A DNA stretch of 6,957 bases from JAMCXS01 sp964459065 (GTDB taxonomy: Bacteria > Acidobacteriota > Terriglobia > UBA7540): assembly GCA_964459065.1 (NCBI GenBank), contig CAYWMN010000206.1, forward strand, positions 1 through 6,957. Direction: 5' to 3'. Below, in pieces: positions 1 through 5,592 of this stretch. Position 1 is the stretch's first letter. Each line of letters starts with the position of its first letter. The position numbers were made by a program, and so were the translations under genes. Below the pieces are notes generated by a model, which was not told the origin of the DNA, did not search any database, and worked only from the letters and a program-made list of their open reading frames with translations.

Positions 1-3000
1 GGCATCCCCGAGGTGAAGGAGTTCCAGCAGGCGCTGCAGCTGCTGGTCGCGACCGGCACGGACGTCACCGCGGTCGGCCTCACGGATGCGCTGGATCGCG
101 TCGCTGCGGCGGCCGGGAAGGCTGGCACGCAGTTCAGTCGCGCGGAACTCGCCACAGGGCTTGCTCGGCTCGTCAAGGCGGGCCTTCAGTACAAGGACGC
201 GCTCGACCTGCTCGTGCCCTCCATGCAACTCGCAGTGGAGTCTGATCAGAGTTTCGAGCAGGCATCCGTCAATCTCCTGGCGAACCTCCGCCAGTTCGCG
301 TTCGGCGCGGACCAAGCCACTCGAGCCGCGAAGGACCTCGCGATCGCGAGCTTGAGGGCCAGGGACAACGCGGCGTCGCTGTCGGAGGGCCTCGCTACCG
401 TTGGCCCGCTCGCGGATCAAGCGGGGCTGAGCTTTGAAAGCACGCTCGGCGCTCTCGTCACGCTGTCGAACAAGGGCTTGGGCGCTGCCACCCTCGGCGG
501 TCGCGCGCTCCGCACGGTCATTACGCACCTGATCAACCCGAGCAGAGCAGCGGAAGCCGCGATGGCGAAGCTCGGTGTCGCATCGAAGGATCTCGCCGGG
601 CACCAGAGGAGCGTCCAGGACATCCTGACCGAGTTGATCAAGAAGGCTCAGACGTACGGCATCAGCATCGACAAGACCACCGGCAAGATCGTCGGGCAGC
701 AGGACGCGATCTCGCTCTTCGCGAAGATCGTGGCGCAGCGCGGCGTCACTGCCCTCGCCGGCCTTTCCTCAGCGCAGGACGACATCACGAATAGTTGGGC
801 GGCGAACACGGACGCGATCAACGCTGGGACCGAGAGCCTCAGGGAGTACGCGGACACGCTGCTCAGTAACAATCTCGGCGCCGCGCAACGCGCGCTGGAG
901 GTCAGCACCAAGAACCTCGCCCAGGCGTTCACGATCAGTCTCGCGCCGGGCATCATCGCCGCTGAGGACGCGCTGTCCAGCTTCTTCCGGTTCCTCACGA
1001 AGCTGCAGGGCCGCACCGATCCGATCCACACGTTCATCGACGTGCTCGACCAGGCGAACCAGCAACTCGCCAAGGTCAAGGACGTGCAGGGTCTCCAGAC
1101 CGCCCTTGGAACGCTCGGGGACACTCTCACCGGCACCGCCAAGGATGCGTGGGACAAGTACCGCGAGAGTCTCGACCTGACCGGCATGAAGGTCGACGAG
1201 GTTATCGGGAAGCTGAAGAACGCCGCGCAGTTCTTCGCGCTGCAGAACGCCTACCAGGCGCTGAACAGCCCCGCCGCCGGGCAGGCGCTCGGGCAGATCA
1301 TCACCACGACCGGTGAAGGGTATCAGCAGCGCGCGCTGGACGCCCTAGCGACGGGCGACATCAAGGGCGCGATGAACGTGGTGAACAGCGCCATGCTGGC
1401 CTTGGCGAATGCGGGGCCGATGAGCGCGCGGGAGATGCAATCTCTCGAGCGACTCATGACGGTGCTGCAGAACGCATCGAACGAGCTCGAGTTGCTCGCG
1501 AAGGCTCAAGCGAAGAAGGACCAGCAGATCGGCAACCAGACCACCGACACCACAACGACCACAACGACCACAGCGGCGCCCAAGAGCAAGGCCGTCCCCT
1601 CCACGGAGGACATCCGCACGGGAGCGCAGATCGCGGCGGACCTGCTGAGAAGTGCGCGCCTCAGCACCCCGGGCGCCGTGCAGGCACAATCCCTCTTCCA
1701 GCAGGGCGAGCTCGGCGCCATCCAGAGTGCGGACGCGATCAAGAAGTACAACGCCGAGGTGAAGGCTAGCGCGGACACCGCCAATCAAGCGATTGGCATC
1801 ATCGCTAGCAGCCGGCAGGCCCTCATCGACGCCGCGAAGCGCCCCGGCGGCCTGCAGGGCGGACCCGTCGACCAGAAGGCCATCGACGATCTCAAGCAGG
1901 CCGCTCAGTACAATCTGGACGCGTGGATTAAGGGCCTGGTCATTGACGGCCATGACGCGGTTGTAGCCGCCGGGAAGGAAGCCGCGCGCCTCTTCACCCT
2001 CGGCGTCGCCGCGGTGCAGAACGAGGCGGACACGCAGCGCATCCGCGAGGACACGCAGGCCGCGCTCCGGCAGGATCAGGAGGACGCCGCGCGCGCCGCG
2101 AATGACGCCGCGCAGTCCGCGCTGTTCGCCTCGCAGCGCGCGCTGGACGCGGCGCAGCGGCAGGACGCCGAACGCGAAGCGACCCTCACCCTGCAAACCG
2201 CGACGCAAGGGATCTACGCCTTCGCCGGGCAGCTCGACGATCTGGACCGGAAGAGTCGCGATGCAGCAGCCGCAGCGAAAGACCTGAACGACAAGGTCTA
2301 TGGCTTCGCAGGCGTGCTCGACCAGCTCAGCTATAGCATGCACAACGCGCCGCCCGCGCCGCCGAAGGATTGGCAGCACCAGATCATCGATCTGCGGAAC
2401 GCGGGCGTCAGCGCGTCGGACCCGCAGATTCAGCACTTGATCTTCGCTGCGGCTTTGCGGTATGTGCAGGCGAATGGCGTTCAGAATCTCCCGACCTGGG
2501 TGAAGGCGGCGTTCGCGGCGAACGGCACGCCCATCGCTGGCCAGAACGGCGGCGTAAGCGGGCTCGCCGATAATCTCCGCGCGCTCGCGAACGTCACGAC
2601 CGGTGTCACGGCGCAGATGGCGAACGGCTTCGCCGACGTGTACGACGGCATCCAGAAGCTCATTGTCGGCGCGGGTGACGCCAAGGACACCATGCAGGCG
2701 CTCACGCAGGTCCTGCAGGGCGCCACGCAGCTTAGCAACGCCCTGCAGAACGGTGATGTGTTCAGCGCCGTTCGGGGCGTCGCCAGCGGCGTCGCGACCG
2801 CCATTGGCGGCCCCACGGCTGGCGGTCTGGTCGACGCGGCGTTCGGGTTCGTGCAGAACATCGCGCAAGGCATCAGCGACGCGTTCACCGGCGACAGCCC
2901 AGCCGCCAGAGCCATCCGGCAAGGACTCGTTCCCGCCGTCACGGACGCGTTCAGCCAGGGCATCCTCGCCGCGATTCAGAAGCAGGAGGGCTGGCAGAAG

Positions 3001-3480
3001 AACCTCGAGGACAACGTCAAGCTCGTGTTCCTCCAGAGCCTCATCCAGGCGTTCGTGCAATCCGCGATCATCCAGACGTACCTGCAGCCCATCATCGATC
3101 AGTACAGTCGGCTCCTCGCCAGAGGCGAGGCGGACGCCGCGAAGGCGTACCTCGCCACGGCTCTTCCTACGGCGCTGCAGGGAGCCACGCAGGCCGCGGA
3201 GAACTTCGCGAGCAGCATCCCAAGCAGCCTCATCCCCAGCACCCCGTCGACGAGCCCCTCAGGCGCTCCCAGCAGCCCGAACAGCCTCTACCAGCTCCCC
3301 AGCGCCGCGGTGACCATCATGGCGGCGCCCGCATGGGCCGCGGACCTCTCAGGCGCCGCGAAGAACCTGCACGCGTCCAGCGTGAACCTGAACCGCGCCG
3401 CCACACGACTCACGGACGCAGCGCGAGCCCTGACCACGCATGGGGGCGGCAGCCTCGCCAACGCGAGAGGGAGCGGATAG
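1..3480 (+). CDS. Phage tail tape measure protein (TP901 type), 5' truncated
   Basis: The frame is open from the first base (GIPEVKEF...), so the true start lies upstream; the GTG at 13 is only the first start-like codon inside the window. At least 1159 residues are visible and I see no cysteine. Bases about 260-800 match the TP901 tape measure core: a segment reading FESTLGALVTLSNKG, then GLGAATLGGRALRTVIT, INPS, KLGV and a DILTEL helix. Next come long helical stretches, a Thr-rich linker (1549-1575), an Ala/Gln/Arg-rich predicted coiled coil (about 2020-2200), a Gly/Ala-rich hydrophobic stretch (2758-2892), a second hydrophobic helix (3016-3105), a Pro/Ser linker (3211-3303) and an Ala-rich C-terminal helix. 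Tape measure proteins fill the tail tube, set its length and are ejected with the DNA; the hydrophobic parts are the usual candidates for membrane insertion. The next gene starts 3 bases after the stop. Family assignment is secure; internal boundaries are approximate. Confidence 0.95.
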   Translation, partial: GIPEVKEFQQALQLLVATGTDVTAVGLTDALDRVAAAAGKAGTQFSRAELATGLARLVKAGLQYKDALDLLVPSMQLAVESDQSFEQASVNLLANLRQFAFGADQATRAAKDLAIASLRARDNAASLSEGLATVGPLADQAGLSFESTLGALVTLSNKGLGAATLGGRALRTVITHLINPSRAAEAAMAKLGVASKDLAGHQRSVQDILTELIKKAQTYGISIDKTTGKIVGQQDAISLFAKIVAQRGVTALAGLSSAQDDITNSWAANTDAINAGTESLREYADTLLSNNLGAAQRALEVSTKNLAQAFTISLAPGIIAAEDALSSFFRFLTKLQGRTDPIHTFIDVLDQANQQLAKVKDVQGLQTALGTLGDTLTGTAKDAWDKYRESLDLTGMKVDEVIGKLKNAAQFFALQNAYQALNSPAAGQALGQIITTTGEGYQQRALDALATGDIKGAMNVVNSAMLALANAGPMSAREMQSLERLMTVLQNASNELELLAKAQAKKDQQIGNQTTDTTTTTTTTAAPKSKAVPSTEDIRTGAQIAADLLRSARLSTPGAVQAQSLFQQGELGAIQSADAIKKYNAEVKASADTANQAIGIIASSRQALIDAAKRPGGLQGGPVDQKAIDDLKQAAQYNLDAWIKGLVIDGHDAVVAAGKEAARLFTLGVAAVQNEADTQRIREDTQAALRQDQEDAARAANDAAQSALFASQRALDAAQRQDAEREATLTLQTATQGIYAFAGQLDDLDRKSRDAAAAAKDLNDKVYGFAGVLDQLSYSMHNAPPAPPKDWQHQIIDLRNAGVSASDPQIQHLIFAAALRYVQANGVQNLPTWVKAAFAANGTPIAGQNGGVSGLADNLRALANVTTGVTAQMANGFADVYDGIQKLIVGAGDAKDTMQALTQVLQGATQLSNALQNGDVFSAVRGVASGVATAIGGPTAGGLVDAAFGFVQNIAQGISDAFTGDSPAARAIRQGLVPAVTDAFSQGILAAIQKQEGWQKNLEDNVKLVFLQSLIQAFVQSAIIQTYLQPIIDQYSRLLARGEADAAKAYLATALPTALQGATQAAENFASSIPSSLIPSTPSTSPSGAPSSPNSLYQLPSAAVTIMAAPAWAADLSGAAKNLHASSVNLNRAATRLTDAARALTTHGGGSLANARGSG
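1549..1575 (+). repeat. Short 9-bp tandem repeat encoding a Thr tract in the tape measure
   Basis: Two exact in-frame copies of accacaacg (1549-1557 and 1558-1566) are followed by a third copy with two changes (1567-1575). They encode eight consecutive Thr, followed by Ala-Ala-Pro. The tract forms a low-complexity linker between the TP901-containing N-terminal part and the C-terminal helical part. Copy number changes would keep the frame. Confidence 0.8.
2209..2328 (+). repeat. Internal protein repeat in the tape measure ([IV]Y[AG]FAG-LD-[DQ]-L)
   Basis: The peptide IYAFAGQLDDL (2212-2244) recurs 28 residues later as VYGFAGVLDQL (2296-2328), separated by a charged Ala-rich helix. The codons differ at several positions, so this is a protein-level repeat and not a recent DNA duplication. 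It lies directly after the predicted coiled coil. Function is unknown; it could reflect regular helical packing or binding of tail proteins along the tape measure. Confidence 0.65.
2758..2892 (+). other. Gly/Ala-rich hydrophobic segment of the tape measure
   Basis: This stretch codes for a run of Val, Ala, Gly, Ile and Phe with few charges (VFSAVRGVASGVATAIGG, then GLVDAAFGFVQNIAQGI). It stands out from the charged helical regions on either side. Known tape measure proteins carry such segments and are thought to use them to enter or cross the host membrane during DNA ejection. A second hydrophobic helix follows at 3016-3105 (VFLQSLIQAFVQSAIIQ). That either one crosses a membrane is inferred from composition only. 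Confidence 0.5.
3465..3473 (+). promoter_or_regulatory. Ribosome binding site for the 150-aa tail protein
   Basis: GAGAGGGAG lies within the last codons of the tape measure gene, ten bases before the ATG at 3484. It supports that start and suggests translation directly coupled to the tape measure gene. Confidence 0.65.
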
Positions 3481-3483
3481 ATC

Positions 3484-3936
3484 ATGGCCAACACCCCCGT
3501 CGATCCAACCGCGTCCCTCCCAGCCCTCACCATCAAGGACGGCAGCGGCGCCACCCTGGACAAGGTCACGCCCGCCAGCACCCCGACCCGCATCTTCAAG
3601 CGCAACCGCAAGGCCTTCCAGGCGTACCAAAGCGACAACGCGAACGCCAGCGGCGACGGCCGCATCATCACCGACGAACGCACCATCGACATCCTCATCT
3701 TCCCCACCAGCAGCAAGACGGCGTGGCAACGCCTCGAGGAGATCGAGGATCACCTGAACAGCGCCGCCTCCCTCGACCTCGACGGGATCACCATCAGCAT
3801 CAGCGGCAGCACCGGCATTCAATCCGCGCAACCACTCACCGGGGATGACAGCGGCACCCTCAAAGCCACCCTCGGGTACATCCCCACCACGCCCAAGAGC
3901 AGCGACGGCACGAACGACCTTCTGGGGCCACTATGA
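3484..3936 (+). CDS. Putative distal tail (Dit-like) or minor tail protein, 150 aa
   Basis: A 150-residue protein (MANTPVDP...) starts three bases after the tape measure stop and overlaps the next gene by four bases (ATGA). A Ser/Thr/Pro-rich N-terminus leads into a central part with a basic RIFKRNRKAF stretch, DERTIDILIFP as a likely beta strand, then WQRLEEIEDHL as a likely amphipathic helix, then further strands (LDLDGITISIS, GTLKATLGYI). The alternation of strands around one helix, and the position directly after the tape measure, recall the N-terminal domain of distal tail proteins, which join the tail tube to the tip. It is much shorter than typical Dit proteins (usually above 200 residues) and would lack the outer galectin-like domain. 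I recognise no family directly. It could instead be another small tail-tip or minor tail protein. The gene call is firm; the role is inferred from place and fold pattern. Confidence 0.75.
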   Translation: MANTPVDPTASLPALTIKDGSGATLDKVTPASTPTRIFKRNRKAFQAYQSDNANASGDGRIITDERTIDILIFPTSSKTAWQRLEEIEDHLNSAASLDLDGITISISGSTGIQSAQPLTGDDSGTLKATLGYIPTTPKSSDGTNDLLGPL

Positions 3937-4520
3937 GCTGGAGTCTAGCCATCATGGACGCCGCCGGAACCGCGGTGCAGACCATCACGGAGGCCACCTC
4001 GCCTCCCGTCACCATCGAAGCGCCCAGCATGCAGGTCGACCCGCCAGGCGACTGCGTCAGCATGACGCTCAGAGGAAGGCCAGACCAACTCACCATCCCG
4101 GTTCGCGGCATCGTCCAGTACAGCGAGGACGGCAACGACCTCTTCTGGGGCCCGGCCGTGGTGCTCCCCAGCGAGGATAGCCTCGGCGCCGGCCCCGCCG
4201 ACAGCGACGCGGACAGCTTGGAGCGCTACACGTTCGCGGGCGGCCGGCAACTCGTGCAGGACAGCGTCGTGATCGCGTACCTCCTCATCGACACCGCGAC
4301 CGATGTGGCGAGCATCGCGGAGGAACTGTGCACGCGCTATGCGCACCCCGCGCTGACCGTGGCCACCGCGAATTTCCCGGCTACCAGCCAGCAACTCGCG
4401 ACGTTCTACAAGCCTGAATGCCAACTCAGCGACGCTCTGGACGAGCTCGCCAAGACCGTCTCGGCCGGAGCCAAGTGGTGGGTTGACGCGAGCGGCGCGA
4501 TCCACTTCGAGGGGAGCTGA
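3933..4520 (+). CDS. Tail hub-like (gp27/Tal-type) protein, N-terminal part
   Basis: This 195-residue protein starts at an ATG overlapping the previous stop (ATGA), so it is probably translated by coupling; only a weak GGGG stretch lies upstream. The pattern is that of the N-terminal region of tail hub proteins related to T4 gp27 and siphophage Tal: a first beta-rich part with a strand such as VSMTLRG, then a second strand pair (VRGIVQYSEDG, LFWGPAVVLP), then ERYTFAGGRQLVQDSVV, a helix (ATDVASIAEELCTRYA), and a final QLSDALDELAKTV followed by WWVDASGAIHF. In that family this last stretch is normally followed in the same chain by more hub domains. Here the chain ends at a UGA after FEGS, and the apparent continuation lies in the next gene, one frame away. 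The assignment rests on fold-like pattern without a database match. The product would sit at the tail tip below the tape measure. Confidence 0.7.
   Translation: MSWSLAIMDAAGTAVQTITEATSPPVTIEAPSMQVDPPGDCVSMTLRGRPDQLTIPVRGIVQYSEDGNDLFWGPAVVLPSEDSLGAGPADSDADSLERYTFAGGRQLVQDSVVIAYLLIDTATDVASIAEELCTRYAHPALTVATANFPATSQQLATFYKPECQLSDALDELAKTVSAGAKWWVDASGAIHFEGS
4509..4516 (+). promoter_or_regulatory. Ribosome binding site overlapping the end of the 195-aa gene
   Basis: GAGGGGAG lies five bases before the GTG at 4522 and decides that start over the TTG at 4483, which has no such sequence. The same purine run stands three bases before the UGA-C stop of the upstream gene, a layout that could also stimulate a +1 shift (see findings). 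Confidence 0.65.
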
Positions 4521-4521
4521 C

Positions 4522-5592
4522 GTGGCTACCATCGCCTACGCCGACGTCATTGATCACTACCCGCTCCCGATCGACGCGCAGGACATCGCCACGAGAGTCC
4601 GGATGACGGTAGCCGGCACGCGCGCCGGGAAGGAACCCAGCAGTTACCGAAGCTATTACGCGGCGACGAGCGGGGGGGCCTATACGCACATGGACTACAT
4701 TCCACTCCCCATCGTTCATGAGACGAGCGACGCGCTGGACAGCACGTATCACGCAGAGAAGGTCGAGCCGATCCCTGACGGCCTGAGTCCGTTCCTCGCT
4801 CAAGACGACGCTGCGGTGCCAGAGCCTACCGTCACGACCGGCGTGACGCTGACGGGGACCCCGTCGGAGATCCGCGACAACGACCCGTCAACGTACGCTG
4901 TGAACAGCGGCACAGGCATCGTGCAGCTCGAGTACAACACCACCGGGCATGGGTATGCGGTTGGGTTCTACCTCCGCTATCATGCGGCCTTCTCAGGTGG
5001 CGGCCCCATCTCGTACTTCACTGGCCCCGGCGGCGTCATCCTTCAACAGCTGAACGGGGGCTATCCCCAATACAGCACCGTCGCCACATACGATTGCGTC
5101 GCCGCTGACGACCCCGTAGAGATATATGCGATCTTCCCGTGGGACGCGCGCGGCGCGGCTGAGAATGGCGGCCCCGGCATCAGCAACCTCGTGACGTACA
5201 TCACGCTTCTGTTCGACGCCGGCAGCTTCGCGGCGTCCGGCGACCTCAAGATCTACGACTTCTATCCACTGTTCCTCGATAACACCTTCCTCGAGGGGAT
5301 CGGCGGACAGTACATCAAGCTCCCCGCGTCCAGCCCGAAACGCGTCACTGTCCGCGGGTACGTCGCTCCGGACGCGAGCCACACCATCACGGGGTGGCCT
5401 GGCGGCGATTACACCGGTACTCCGTCGAGGCACACGTACGGCGGAGGCGTCACCGTGATCGACTTCGAGCAGGCAGGCGCGCCGGTCGGGATGCCGCAGG
5501 AAGCCGCGCAGGTCGCGACCTACCAGAACCACAAGAACAATCGGACGGCGGCCCTGAAGACGTACGCGGTGCGGATGGGGCAGCGCAGCTGA
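4522..5592 (+). CDS. Tail-tip protein: hub-like continuation with internal beta-sandwich
   Basis: I take the GTG at 4522 as start because of the purine run at 4509-4516; this gives 356 residues. Residues 1-95 (IAYADVIDHYPL, then ATRVRMTVAG) read like the domain that follows WWVDASGAIHF in hub proteins. Residues about 103-253 form a separate beta-rich part containing EIRDNDPSTYAVN, GYAVGFYLRYH and DLKIYDFYPLF; a D-x-DPSTY motif early and a paired strand late is the arrangement of discoidin (F5/8 type C)-like carbohydrate-binding domains. Residues 254-356 return to hub-like character (KRVTVRGYVAPDASH, then a helical tail HKNNRTAALKTYAVRM). I infer a tail-tip protein with an inserted glycan-binding module. 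The gene begins one base after the previous stop and shares one base (TGATG) with the next start. Carbohydrate binding is an inference, and no substrate can be named. Confidence 0.7.
   Translation: MATIAYADVIDHYPLPIDAQDIATRVRMTVAGTRAGKEPSSYRSYYAATSGGAYTHMDYIPLPIVHETSDALDSTYHAEKVEPIPDGLSPFLAQDDAAVPEPTVTTGVTLTGTPSEIRDNDPSTYAVNSGTGIVQLEYNTTGHGYAVGFYLRYHAAFSGGGPISYFTGPGGVILQQLNGGYPQYSTVATYDCVAADDPVEIYAIFPWDARGAAENGGPGISNLVTYITLLFDAGSFAASGDLKIYDFYPLFLDNTFLEGIGGQYIKLPASSPKRVTVRGYVAPDASHTITGWPGGDYTGTPSRHTYGGGVTVIDFEQAGAPVGMPQEAAQVATYQNHKNNRTAALKTYAVRMGQRS

Noticed and set aside
13..15. GTG as the start of the tape measure gene
   Set aside because: The frame is open to the first base, and TP901 tape measures have further N-terminal sequence; the real start is outside the window.
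1765..1809. Hairpin gccaatc-aagc-gattggc flanked by two gctagc palindromes
   Set aside because: Fully inside the tape measure reading frame, with no linked start, stop or T-tract; most likely chance.
1345..3060. Long open frame on the minus strand (571 codons) opposite the tape measure gene
   Set aside because: It is the mirror of a GC-rich coding strand: Arg-, Val- and Leu-heavy with no recognisable domain, and the opposite strand has clear tape measure features.
3114..3130. Perfect 7-bp hairpin (cctcgcc, loop aga, ggcgagg)
   Set aside because: Lies inside the tape measure coding region with no T-tract; chance palindrome in GC-rich DNA, so not called a terminator.
3333..3848. Plus-strand open frame of 171 codons across the end of the tape measure and start of the 150-aa gene
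   Set aside because: Composition is dominated by Arg, His, Pro and Gln, typical of a wrong frame; it overlaps two supported genes.
4483..4521. TTG at 4483 as the start of the 356-aa gene
   Set aside because: No ribosome binding site and 13 extra Arg/Ser-rich residues; the GTG at 4522 has a good purine run at ideal spacing.
5394..5591. GTG at 5394 as the start of the propeller gene
   Set aside because: It would add 66 Arg-rich residues that are the wrong-frame reading of the previous gene; the ATG at 5592 sits in a TGATG junction.
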